Of a DNA stretch of 12,083 nt, positions 1-7,438 are shown piece after piece. The position numbers were made by a program, and so were the translations under genes. Each line of letters starts with the position of its first letter. Within the stretch, counting starts at the first letter, position 1. Below the pieces are notes generated by a model. The model saw nothing but the letters and a program-made list of their open reading frames with translations, did no database searches and was not told where the DNA came from. This DNA comes from UBA3537 sp965662485 (GTDB lineage Bacteria > Bacteroidota > Bacteroidia > Flavobacteriales > Flavobacteriaceae). The stretch is from positions 1 through 12,083 of the forward strand of contig CBFIIL010000039.1 of assembly GCA_965662485.1 (NCBI GenBank), written 5' to 3'.

Positions 1-146
1 TGTTTGTAACGATTCTAGGGCGAATTTTTTATGCAACCAGACATGATGTAAAAAGTCTTCTTGCATGGTATAAATTTAACCATTACATGGAAAAAACAAA
101 AATAAAAGATAAAGGTTTAATAAAATTTAGAAAAAGATTAGTCTAA
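1..146 (+). CDS. C-terminal end of an unidentified protein (partial)
   Basis: Frame 3 is open from the window edge and encodes 47 residues before a TAA at 144-146. The visible tail contains GRIFYATRHDVKSLLAWYKF and ends in a lysine/arginine-rich stretch (RKRLV). It is basic and aromatic-rich with no catalytic motif. Such tails occur at the C-termini of glycosyltransferases and other membrane-associated enzymes, but that is only a guess; I do not recognise the family. The other two plus-strand frames stop early in this stretch. Its last 9 bases overlap the 3' end of the convergent cysteine synthase gene, in line with the tight convergent junctions seen elsewhere in the window. Confidence 0.6.
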   Translation, partial: FVTILGRIFYATRHDVKSLLAWYKFNHYMEKTKIKDKGLIKFRKRLV

Positions 147-1118
147 ATACCCCATTTCACGCATCCAATCATCGTTAAACATTTTACCAACATAACGACT
201 ACCATGGTCGTGAAACAGAACCACGACTACATCATCTGGACCAAAATGTTCTTTAAGCTGCAATACGCCTTTTATTGCGGCTCCTGCAGAATTTCCTAAA
301 AACATACCTTCTTCCTTGGCTAATCGTTGCGTATAGACTGCTGCATCTTTGTCAGTTACCTTTGTAAATCCGTTAATTATACCAAAATTAACATTTGCAG
401 GAAGAATATCTTCGCCAATACCTTCAGTAACATAAGGGTAAATTTCATTTTCGTCAAAAATACCAGTTTCGTGATATTTTTTAAATACACTACCATAAGT
501 ATCAATTCCCCAAACTTTTACGTTTGGATTTTTCATTTTCAAATAGCTGCCTACTCCAGAAATAGTCCCTCCAGTTCCTACACCCACAACAAAATGCGTT
601 ACTTTTCCATCAGTTTGTTCCCAAATTTCTGGACCTGTACTTTTAAAATGTGCTTTGCAATTACTTGGATTGTCATATTGATTTACATACCAAGAATTTG
701 GTGTTTCTTCCGATAATCGTTTAGAAACAGAATAATATGAGCGAGGATCTTCTGGTGCTACTGCAGTAGGACACACCACCACTTCTGCTCCCACAGCTCT
801 AAGAATATCCATTTTTTCTTTTGATTGCTTGTCTGATAAAACAAAAATACATTTATATCCTTTCACTATTGCTGCAAGTGCCAATCCCATACCTGTATTT
901 CCAGATGTGCCCTCAATGATTGTCCCTCCTGGTTTTAATCGGCCATCGGCCTCGGCATCCTCTATCATTTGCAATGCCATACGATCTTTTACAGAATTTC
1001 CAGGATTGAAGGTTTCGTATTTTGCAAGGACTAAACATGGTAATTCTTTGGTCAGCTTATTTAGTTTGACAAGTGGTGTTTCACCTATGGTTTCAAGAAT
1101 ATTTTTGGCGTATTTCAT
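138..1118 (-). CDS. PLP-dependent cysteine synthase / cystathionine beta-synthase family protein
   Basis: This is a fold-type II PLP enzyme that should catalyse beta-replacement on an activated serine (O-acetylserine or serine) to make cysteine or cystathionine in the cytoplasm. With the start at 1118 it is 326 residues. Visible motifs are NPGNSVKDR with Schiff-base Lys44, the substrate loop TSGNTG (71-76), the phosphate-binding glycine loop GTGGT (181-185), and GNSAGA with Ser277 positioned for the pyridine nitrogen. The region EGIGED (232-237) and the C-terminus (DDWMREMGYL) resemble the catalytic core of cystathionine beta-synthase more than CysK. However, there is no N-terminal heme region and no C-terminal CBS-domain pair. 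An upstream ATG at 1136 would add six residues, but it lies inside a promoter -7 match (1134-1141), and the residues from MKYAKN onward fit the family start. It lies 67 bp downstream of the permease gene on the same strand. Confidence 0.93.
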   Translation of the reverse strand: MKYAKNILETIGETPLVKLNKLTKELPCLVLAKYETFNPGNSVKDRMALQMIEDAEADGRLKPGGTIIEGTSGNTGMGLALAAIVKGYKCIFVLSDKQSKEKMDILRAVGAEVVVCPTAVAPEDPRSYYSVSKRLSEETPNSWYVNQYDNPSNCKAHFKSTGPEIWEQTDGKVTHFVVGVGTGGTISGVGSYLKMKNPNVKVWGIDTYGSVFKKYHETGIFDENEIYPYVTEGIGEDILPANVNFGIINGFTKVTDKDAAVYTQRLAKEEGMFLGNSAGAAIKGVLQLKEHFGPDDVVVVLFHDHGSRYVGKMFNDDWMREMGYLD

Positions 1119-1133
1119 ATAGAAAAATTTAAG

Positions 1134-1164
1134 CAAATTTACATCAAATAAAAAGGTGTTGCAA
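1134..1164 (-). promoter_or_regulatory. Candidate Bacteroidota-type promoter for the cysteine synthase gene
   Basis: Read on the minus strand, a TTG (1164-1162) is followed by a 20-bp spacer and TAAATTTG (1141-1134). This matches the Bacteroidota sigma consensus TTG-N17-23-TAnnTTTG without mismatch. Transcription would start about ten bases before the ATG at 1118. It is the best promoter match in the window and supports 1118, not 1136, as the start. Confidence 0.55.
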
Positions 1165-1185
1165 GCCTAAATTAATGAAGTTGAA

Positions 1186-2421
1186 CTAGTTAAATTTAAT
1201 GGCTTGTACTGGATTGATTTTTGTAATCAAATAAGATGGTATAATTATCACTAAAAAGCAAATTAAAAAGGTCATCAAATTCAAACTAATTATATATCCA
1301 AAATCAATATGAACAGGAGCGCTAGTTACATAATAGACTGATGGATCTAAAGAAATTGGATGCCAATATTTTTGAATAAACAACACCAATAACCCTATTC
1401 CATTTCCAATAATCAGACCTACAATTGCTAAATAACTAGCAGTATACAAAAATACTTTTTGAATGCTCCAATTGGTACAGCCCAACGCTTTTAGGATACC
1501 AATCATACGGGTTCTTTCCAGAATCAAAACAAGCAACGCAGTAATCATATTAATCACTCCAACAAGTATCATCATTCCGATAATACCATAGGTATTTTTA
1601 TCAAAAATAGAAATCCATTCGAAGATAAGAGCATATTTTTGTTTGATGGTTTCTGCATTAAGGGTGGATGGGGTTTGTGCATAGACTTCCAAACCTTTGT
1701 CGTCTAAGGAGTTAAAATCTTCAACAAAAACTTCAAATTGTCCCACTTGATCTTTTTTCCAACGGTTGAGACGTTTGACATGATTTATATCACCTATTAA
1801 AAATGTTTTATCCAATTCTTCAAATCCTGAATTATAAATCCCTACAACAGAAAATTTTATAATGCTTGGGGGACGACTGGCATCAGATTTAAGAAAATAC
1901 ATTTGAAATGTTTGTCCTACTTTTAAATTAAGTCTACGACTTAAATAATCTGAAATAAGCACCTCTTCACTGTAAGTCTTTGAATAATTTGGTAATTGTC
2001 CTTCGATTAAAAAATCTTCAAAATAACGCCAATCGTAATCCTCTCCAACCCCTTTTACAAAAAGACCTTCAAAGTCTGTTGCTGTTCTGATGATTCCAAA
2101 TTTATGGGCCACCGCCTGAATATGATTTATCCCATCAACAGACGAAAACTCTGGATAAAACGTTTGATCTATTGAAATAGGAACTTGTGCGCCCTGAGAT
2201 GCATTACTGTCAAAATTTGAAATGGTAATGTGTCCGTTGAAAGCAACAGCCTTTTCACGAATTTTATGTTGTAATCCTATATTAACGGCAACAGCAATTA
2301 GCATTACAATCATACTTATTGCAATTGCTGCAATTCCTATTTTTATTATTGGTGCCGAAACACTACTTTTATAGGACTTTGCACTGATGATACGCTTTGC
2401 AATGAAAAATTCGAAATTCAA
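1186..2421 (-). CDS. LolC/LolE-family (FtsX-like) ABC transporter permease
   Basis: This inner-membrane permease has 411 residues and the type VII/MacB-LolCE layout. There is one N-terminal transmembrane helix (about 25-49), then a periplasmic domain of about 230 residues, then three C-terminal helices (about 278-300, 325-349, 374-398). The stretch ERTRMIGILKALG (302-314) between helices 2 and 3 is the typical coupling helix that contacts the ATPase. The N-terminal FIAKRI and SSVSAPIIKI patterns are typical of LolC/E-type proteins in this phylum, which are thought to extract lipoproteins or extrude envelope substrates. The start codon is TTG: no ATG, GTG or other TTG lies between it and the in-frame stop at 2439-2437, and the protein begins where homologues normally do. 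No ATPase gene is adjacent. The actual substrate is unknown. Confidence 0.9.
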   Translation of the reverse strand: MNFEFFIAKRIISAKSYKSSVSAPIIKIGIAAIAISMIVMLIAVAVNIGLQHKIREKAVAFNGHITISNFDSNASQGAQVPISIDQTFYPEFSSVDGINHIQAVAHKFGIIRTATDFEGLFVKGVGEDYDWRYFEDFLIEGQLPNYSKTYSEEVLISDYLSRRLNLKVGQTFQMYFLKSDASRPPSIIKFSVVGIYNSGFEELDKTFLIGDINHVKRLNRWKKDQVGQFEVFVEDFNSLDDKGLEVYAQTPSTLNAETIKQKYALIFEWISIFDKNTYGIIGMMILVGVINMITALLVLILERTRMIGILKALGCTNWSIQKVFLYTASYLAIVGLIIGNGIGLLVLFIQKYWHPISLDPSVYYVTSAPVHIDFGYIISLNLMTFLICFLVIIIPSYLITKINPVQAIKFN

Positions 2422-2430
2422 ATCTAATAA

Positions 2431-3636
2431 ATGAAATTAAGGTTTATCAAAAATACAGTTTTATTATTTGTTGTGGTGCTTCTTTCTTGTGGAAATCGAA
2501 CAACTGATAAAAACGAAAGTTTACCCATAGTGGGCGCCAACCAGTTGGCAGTTTATTTACCAATATTAGAAGGAAAAAACATTGGAGTTGTTGCCAATCA
2601 AACTACTGTGATTTTTAAAAATAATAGGGATTTAACTGGAGCACATATGCACTTGGTTGATTCACTATTAAAATTAGGAATTAAAATAAAAAAAGTATTT
2701 GCACCAGAACATGGATATAGAGGAAAAGCTGATGCAGGCGAATATGTAAAAGATGGTGTAGATATCAAAACAGGACTTCCCATAGTATCACTTTATGGAG
2801 CTAATAGAAAACCAAACCCTGAAATTTTAAGAGATCTTGATGTTGTAATTTTTGATGTTCAAGATGTTGGCGCAAGGTTTTATACTTTTGTTTCCACACT
2901 GCATTACATGATGGAAACCTGTGCCGCGTTGAATATTCCTATTTTGATTTTAGATCGCCCCAATCCTAATGGCCACTATATTGATGGGCCTATTTTAGAT
3001 TTAAATTACAAAAGCTTTGTAGGGATGCATCCTGTACCAGTAATGCATGGAATGACTATTGGAGAATATGCAAAAATGATTAATGGTGAAGGTTGGTTAG
3101 AAAATGGTATTCAGTGTGAACTAAAAATTATTCCAGTTGTTAATTATCACCATAAAAAAATCTACAATTTACCTATAAAACCATCACCTAATCTACCAAA
3201 TGCCAAAGCAGTAAATTTATACTCAAGCTTGTGTTTTTTTGAGGGCACTAACGTGAGTTCTGGACGCGGTACAAGCACTCAATTTCAAGTTTATGGAAGC
3301 CCTTTTCTAAATTTAGAAAAATACAACTATGTGTTTACTCCAAAACCAAATCTTGGGGCAAAAAACCCCATGCACAATGGTGTAAAATGTTTTGGAAAAG
3401 ACCTTACAGACTCAGAGTTTTTGAGTTCTATTAATCTAGAATGGCTTATTGATGCTTACATCAATACATCCAATAAATCTGATTTTTTTAATCCATTTTT
3501 CACAAAACTAGCAGGTCAAACCAAACTACAACAACAAATCGAAAGCGGAAAGAGTGCCAACACTATTCGTGAAAGTTGGCAAAAAGAACTAGAAGCGTTC
3601 AAAAAAATTAGAGCAAATTACCTTCTGTATCCGTAG
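2431..3636 (+). CDS. DUF1343 lipoprotein, NamZ-type exo-beta-N-acetylmuramidase (GH171)
   Basis: The 401-residue product belongs to the DUF1343 family, whose characterised member NamZ (Bacillus subtilis YbbC) removes terminal N-acetylmuramic acid from peptidoglycan fragments. Conserved blocks visible are APEHGYRG (91-98), FDVQDVGARFYT (141-152), DRPNPNG (175-181), PVMHGMTIGEYA (203-214), PSPNLP (251-256) and EGTNVSSGRGT (271-281). The N-terminus is a lipoprotein signal peptide with a hydrophobic core and lipobox LLSC at Cys20, so the mature enzyme is probably anchored in the envelope facing the periplasm. The length is normal for the family. It starts 9 bp from the divergent permease start, and its last 29 bp overlap the 3' end of the convergent desaturase gene. 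The family call is firm; exact substrate preference (MurNAc-GlcNAc disaccharides versus longer chains) is inferred. Confidence 0.92.
   Translation: MKLRFIKNTVLLFVVVLLSCGNRTTDKNESLPIVGANQLAVYLPILEGKNIGVVANQTTVIFKNNRDLTGAHMHLVDSLLKLGIKIKKVFAPEHGYRGKADAGEYVKDGVDIKTGLPIVSLYGANRKPNPEILRDLDVVIFDVQDVGARFYTFVSTLHYMMETCAALNIPILILDRPNPNGHYIDGPILDLNYKSFVGMHPVPVMHGMTIGEYAKMINGEGWLENGIQCELKIIPVVNYHHKKIYNLPIKPSPNLPNAKAVNLYSSLCFFEGTNVSSGRGTSTQFQVYGSPFLNLEKYNYVFTPKPNLGAKNPMHNGVKCFGKDLTDSEFLSSINLEWLIDAYINTSNKSDFFNPFFTKLAGQTKLQQQIESGKSANTIRESWQKELEAFKKIRANYLLYP
2448..2455 (-). promoter_or_regulatory. Candidate -7 element for the permease gene, inside the divergent lipoprotein gene
   Basis: TATTTTTG on the minus strand matches TAnnTTTG exactly and sits 26 bp before the TTG start at 2421. 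No good TTG lies at the -33 position, so support is partial. Since the two start codons are only 9 bp apart, any promoter for the permease must lie within the first codons of the lipoprotein gene, as this one does. Confidence 0.3.
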
Positions 3637-4453
3637 TGGGCTTTCTGTAGGGTTGAAAGGGTTGTTTTAGTAAAGATTTCAAACTGCTGTTTTCAATTTC
3701 ATTTGGAAATGTATCCACCCCATAGACAAGTACATCACGATCCAAATAACTGTAAGTCCCAAAAAATCGATCCCAAATCGAAAAAATATTCCCATAATTA
3801 GAATCCGTATGCGGCAATTTGTAATGATGATGTGTTTTGTGCATATCAGGAGAGACCATAATATAACTCAATGCTTTGTCCACAGCTTTTGGAAGTTTTA
3901 TGTTGGCATGACTAAACTGAGTGGCTACCAAAGAAAGTGACTGATAAAGCATCACAATTGCAATAGGTGTACCGATAATAAAAACACCAAAAAGTGTAAA
4001 CACATAACGCACCACACTTTCGAGTGGATGATGTCTATTGGCGGTTGTGGTATCCACTTTTTGATCTGAATGATGCACCAAATGAATCATCCATAAAGGT
4101 TTAATTTTATGTTCTGTAAAGTGAGGAAGGTATGCCCCTATCAAGTCCATCATCAAAATCCCTAGAACAGCAAACAACCACAAGGGCATTTCTGGAAGCC
4201 AGTACAATAGTCCAAACTCATTTTGAACCACCCAATCGGCAGATGCTAGAAGTAAAAATGCTAAACTAAAATTGATAACAATTGTGGTCCCCGTAAAAAA
4301 CAAATTGGGCCATGCGTGGCGCCACTTTTTATAATCAAATTGAAATAATGGCACAGACCCTTCTAAAACCCAAAAAAAAGTCAATCCGCCAACAAGAATA
4401 ATACTCCTGTGCAAAGAAGGAATGGTTTCAAAATAATTTAAAATGTGTTCCAT
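3608..4453 (-). CDS. Sterol desaturase / fatty acid hydroxylase superfamily membrane protein
   Basis: This 281-residue integral membrane protein carries the histidine clusters of the non-heme di-iron fatty acid hydroxylase superfamily: H111-x3-H115, H124-xx-H127-H128, H141-H142 (in NRHHP) and H205-xx-H208-H209. The C-terminal GNIFSIWDRFFGTY (221-234) is also typical. Hydrophobic segments lie at about 16-32, 51-72, 91-108 and 148-172, which would place the metal site on the cytoplasmic side. Members hydroxylate or desaturate fatty acids, sterols, carotenoids or other lipids using O2; the substrate here cannot be told from the sequence. It begins 21 bp downstream of the YkgJ-type gene on the same strand and is probably co-transcribed. 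Its 3' end overlaps the NamZ-type gene by 29 bp in the antisense sense. Confidence 0.9.
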   Translation of the reverse strand: MEHILNYFETIPSLHRSIILVGGLTFFWVLEGSVPLFQFDYKKWRHAWPNLFFTGTTIVINFSLAFLLLASADWVVQNEFGLLYWLPEMPLWLFAVLGILMMDLIGAYLPHFTEHKIKPLWMIHLVHHSDQKVDTTTANRHHPLESVVRYVFTLFGVFIIGTPIAIVMLYQSLSLVATQFSHANIKLPKAVDKALSYIMVSPDMHKTHHHYKLPHTDSNYGNIFSIWDRFFGTYSYLDRDVLVYGVDTFPNEIENSSLKSLLKQPFQPYRKPTTDTEGNLL

Positions 4454-4474
4454 GGTTAACTTGATTCAAAGATA

Positions 4475-4966
4475 CTAATTTATTTTTTTCATCATGGCTT
4501 CTACTATATTGAACGCCGCTGGACAAATTTTTACATTTTTTAGAGTAAGATTTGAAATTTGCTGAAATTTTCTGCGGTCAGTATGTGGAAATTCACGACA
4601 TGCTTTTGGACGAATATCATAGATACTACACTTGTTATCTTGACCCAAAAAAGCACACGGAACAGTTTGCAAAACGTAATCATTATCTTCATCTATTTTT
4701 AAATAATCAGCAATGAATTTTGAGGGTTTTATTCGAAATGATTTTGAAATGCGTTCAATATCTTTTGGGGTAAACAACGGCCCTGTAGTTTTGCAACAAT
4801 TGGCACATTCTAAGCAGTCTGTACGCTGAAATTCCTCTTCGTGTAATTCCTGCATCAAGTAGTCCAACTGCTTTGGAGGTTTCTTTTTTAGCTTTGCTAG
4901 GAAAGTTTTGTGCGCCTTATGCTTATCTTTGGCACGCTTGGGCAAATCATTTAATTGGTCTTGCAT
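4475..4966 (-). CDS. YkgJ-family cysteine cluster protein (putative Zn/Fe-binding)
   Basis: The 163-residue cytoplasmic protein contains the CxxCxxCC block typical of the YkgJ/UPF0153 family (Cys51, Cys54, Cys57, Cys58). Further cysteines at 104, 113, 123 and 148 sit in the usual contexts (VPCAFL, NKCSIYDIRPKACREFP, ICPA). All eight expected cysteines are present, so the metal or cluster site appears intact. The family is annotated as putative zinc- or iron-chelating, and no biochemical role is firmly established. The first 35 residues are very basic (RAKDKHKAHK, KLKKKPPK) and might contact nucleic acid or membrane, which is speculation. It is the first gene of a minus-strand pair with the di-iron membrane enzyme, 21 bp apart, and diverges from the methyltransferase gene across 28 bp. 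Confidence 0.88.
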   Translation of the reverse strand: MQDQLNDLPKRAKDKHKAHKTFLAKLKKKPPKQLDYLMQELHEEEFQRTDCLECANCCKTTGPLFTPKDIERISKSFRIKPSKFIADYLKIDEDNDYVLQTVPCAFLGQDNKCSIYDIRPKACREFPHTDRRKFQQISNLTLKNVKICPAAFNIVEAMMKKIN

Positions 4967-4970
4967 GATG

Positions 4971-4999
4971 CAAAAATACAGTAAAAAATAATTTATGAA
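4971..4999 (-). promoter_or_regulatory. Candidate promoter for the YkgJ/desaturase pair
   Basis: On the minus strand TATTTTTG (4978-4971) matches the Bacteroidota -7 consensus exactly, with an 18-bp spacer to TTC (4999-4997), one mismatch from the -33 TTG. The box ends only four bases before the ATG at 4966, so the transcript would be leaderless or nearly so. The -33 part lies over the start codon of the divergent methyltransferase gene. Confidence 0.35.
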
Positions 5000-5696
5000 C
5001 GATGTTTTTGGGGAAGCAATTTTAGACTATCAACTTGGGAAATGCAAAGAAGATATCATCACATCTACAAGTATTTCGGATGATGAACCTTTAAAAGTAT
5101 CCTATTTATTTCGAACTTTTGATGACATGCCATTGTTGGAACAAACAGCACTAAATATGGCCAAAGGAACAATTTTGGATATTGGCTGTGGTGCTGGAAG
5201 TCATAGTTTATTCTTACAAGAAAAAGGATTTGAGATAAAATCTATTGATATTTCTCCAAAAGCCATTGAATGTTGTCGCCAACGAGGGTTACAAAATGTA
5301 GACGTTTTGAATGTTTTAAATGAAACTAATTCTTTTGATACATTATTACTTTTAATGAATGGATCCGGGATTTTTAAATCCTTAGAACAGACCCCAGAAG
5401 TTTTGGCCCACCTCAAAACATTACTTAATAAAAACGGTCAAATTCTAGTGGATTCATCAGATATAAAATACATGTATGAAGATGAAGATGGCGGATTTTG
5501 GATGGATGCACACAGTGCTTATTATGGAGAACTCGAATATATGGTGCGCTATAAAAACAAAGAGGATTCTTTTCTTTGGATGTATTTAGATTTTGAACGA
5601 CTAAAAACCGCCTGTACAATTGTTGGCCTAAGTTGTGAAAAAGTGATGGACGGACCTCATCACGATTTTTTAGCACAAATAACCCTGAAAGACTAA
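4995..5696 (+). CDS. Class I SAM-dependent methyltransferase, substrate unknown
   Basis: The 233-residue cytoplasmic protein has a Rossmann-type SAM-binding core. Motif I is ILDIGCGAGSH (60-70), the acidic residue at the end of strand 2 is Asp85 (KSIDIS), a NVDVLNV stretch (101-107) fits motif II/III, and LLLLMNGSG (117-125) sits where motif IV is expected. An N-terminal segment of about 55 residues (GEAILDYQLGK, YLFRTFDDMPLLEQ) precedes the core, and a beta-rich C-terminal part (FWMDAHSAYYGELEYMVRY) follows. The pattern matches a small methyltransferase family common in flavobacteria. MNGSG is not the NPPY motif of N-methyltransferases, so the target is undefined and could be a small molecule or lipid. 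It stops 2 bp before the end of the convergent barrel gene. Confidence 0.85.
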   Translation: MNDVFGEAILDYQLGKCKEDIITSTSISDDEPLKVSYLFRTFDDMPLLEQTALNMAKGTILDIGCGAGSHSLFLQEKGFEIKSIDISPKAIECCRQRGLQNVDVLNVLNETNSFDTLLLLMNGSGIFKSLEQTPEVLAHLKTLLNKNGQILVDSSDIKYMYEDEDGGFWMDAHSAYYGELEYMVRYKNKEDSFLWMYLDFERLKTACTIVGLSCEKVMDGPHHDFLAQITLKD

Positions 5697-5698
5697 TA

Positions 5699-7438
5699 CT
5701 AGAGGTCAAATTTATAAAAAGCTCCTGCTGAGATTTGAAATCCTTGCACAGGGAAATGCATCCAGCGATGGTAGTTTTGTCCTAAAATATTATTCAATTT
5801 TAAAGTTGCAGACCATCGGTTATTTATCACATAAGACGCATCAATATTTAAGTCAAAAAAGGCCTCTAGATTAGTGATTTTATTCAAATAAAGATTTGCA
5901 ATTGAGGAAGATTCAATTTTTTGAAGATCAAATCTATCACCTGTAAAAAACCCTTGAACACTAAAATATAATCGATCTGTGGGATAATAGCGCATCGTTA
6001 ATGTTGATTCGATTTGCGGTAAGTTCCATGCTTTGTCTTGGGTGTCTAAATTATAGGAATTAAAAATTGCTGTACCGCTAAAATTAAACTTATCATTTAA
6101 TTCAAAATTAAGTGATCCTTTAAATGAAATCGTTTGTAAATTATCATACACCACACCAAAAGAATTTCCGTTAGCATAAGCCATTGAGTTAAAAGTGCTT
6201 CTGTGGCTATTTTTTTGAAAAAATTGGGCGTCATTTTGTTGTAGGAAAGCACCATTTACATCGTAAGATAAACTGTTGGTTAACTTACCTCTTGCTCCTA
6301 AAAATAAATTATAAGGCATGGATGTTGGTTTAATCTCAAGCGTAGGTGATACAAAAGTATTTTCTGTGTATAAATTTCTGTAAGTATTCTGAAAAAGATC
6401 TCCATCTACACCACCATAAAAAATCAAAATGGAATTTACCACAGCAATGCTAGCTTCGATTTTTGGGTAGAAATAAAATTTTTGTTTTGAACGCTCTAGA
6501 TCATTAAAATAAACTGTTTTCAAGCCAATGCTCAAATTAAAATCTGAAAGATTTAAGTTGTATTTTGGGGAAATTGAAGCTTGTAAATTACCATATTTTA
6601 CAGAGTTTTCTTGAGTAAGATTTTGTACAAACGAGCCTTTAAGAAAATCTAAAACAACACTAGTCTCAATAGGTGAATCAAATAACTCTAAGTTCAATTT
6701 CGAGTCCAATTGACCTCTCATTTCCTTAGACTCAAAATCATCAGAAAGGAGATAAAACTTGGCATCAACTGATTCAAGAACACCTTCGTTGATATCTAAA
6801 CCGCCTTTTGTTTCATACACCGATACCACTTGTTTTGCATCAAATGATTGCTGTTGATTTGTGTCAAAAACAGGAAATAATCCGTACCAATTGGAAACAA
6901 ATCGTTGGGCTCCCGCCCTTACATTCCAATTCATATCCCGGTTTGAAACTTCATATTTTAACTGAGCGCTGTTTGTGGAAAAATTATCGTCTAAAAATAA
7001 ATCTTTTATCCCGCCTTGTGATGAATGATGACTTAAATAGGCCGCAAAGTCTTTCCCTTTTGAAATGGATGTGTTTAAAAATAAATCGCCTTGAATCGTA
7101 GTATAATTACCGCCAGAAAGTGATGCTATATTACTGAATTTTTTTTCTCTTTTAAGTTGTTCTAAAGCAACGGATTTTGACTTTGAGGGTGTGAACACAG
7201 AAGCCACAGGAACCGAGAAAATAGTATAATCTACAGGTCTTTTCGTAGAGTTTCCTTGATTATCTATTGATGGAGATTGTTTTATTTTAAAAGCATCAGA
7301 AATTTTTGGCGTATAAGGCTTCACCACTTTAACCAGCTGCGTATCCAAAGAATCTTTTGTGCTTTCGGATTGTCCCAAAACTTGACCACAATTAAGTATA
7401 GCGACAAATAAAACGATGTTTAAAAATTTATTCTTCAT
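5699..7438 (-). CDS. TonB-dependent-receptor-like outer-membrane beta-barrel protein without a plug
   Basis: The product has 579 residues and a signal peptide (hydrophobic core 7-20, likely cleavage after VLG at 22). A linker follows with KPYTPKISDAF (40-50), and from about residue 100 onward the sequence alternates polar and aromatic/hydrophobic residues in short strands typical of an outer-membrane barrel, ending in GAFYKFDL. Barrel-like segments such as KLNNILGQNYHRW near the end resemble the C-terminal part of TonB-dependent receptors. At this length there is no room for the usual 120-150 residue plug domain, and no TonB-box or CarboxypepD-like domain is apparent. It therefore probably acts as a porin-like channel or a structural barrel. 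Its start overlaps the end of the TPR gene by 11 bp, implying translational coupling and joint function. Family placement is by overall character; the substrate is unknown. Confidence 0.75.
   Translation of the reverse strand: MKNKFLNIVLFVAILNCGQVLGQSESTKDSLDTQLVKVVKPYTPKISDAFKIKQSPSIDNQGNSTKRPVDYTIFSVPVASVFTPSKSKSVALEQLKREKKFSNIASLSGGNYTTIQGDLFLNTSISKGKDFAAYLSHHSSQGGIKDLFLDDNFSTNSAQLKYEVSNRDMNWNVRAGAQRFVSNWYGLFPVFDTNQQQSFDAKQVVSVYETKGGLDINEGVLESVDAKFYLLSDDFESKEMRGQLDSKLNLELFDSPIETSVVLDFLKGSFVQNLTQENSVKYGNLQASISPKYNLNLSDFNLSIGLKTVYFNDLERSKQKFYFYPKIEASIAVVNSILIFYGGVDGDLFQNTYRNLYTENTFVSPTLEIKPTSMPYNLFLGARGKLTNSLSYDVNGAFLQQNDAQFFQKNSHRSTFNSMAYANGNSFGVVYDNLQTISFKGSLNFELNDKFNFSGTAIFNSYNLDTQDKAWNLPQIESTLTMRYYPTDRLYFSVQGFFTGDRFDLQKIESSSIANLYLNKITNLEAFFDLNIDASYVINNRWSATLKLNNILGQNYHRWMHFPVQGFQISAGAFYKFDL

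Noticed and set aside
327..1122. Plus-strand open frames of 129 and 97 codons at 327-716 and 829-1122
   Set aside because: They lie antisense to the cysteine synthase, whose motifs are intact throughout; the translations are low-complexity and show no domain.
1119..1136. Upstream ATG at 1136 as the start of the cysteine synthase
   Set aside because: It would add MLKFFY, which is not typical of the family, and it lies within the perfect -7 promoter match at 1134-1141.
5201..5709. Minus-strand open frames opposite the methyltransferase
   Set aside because: They are antisense to a gene with clear SAM-binding motifs and show no recognisable domain of their own.
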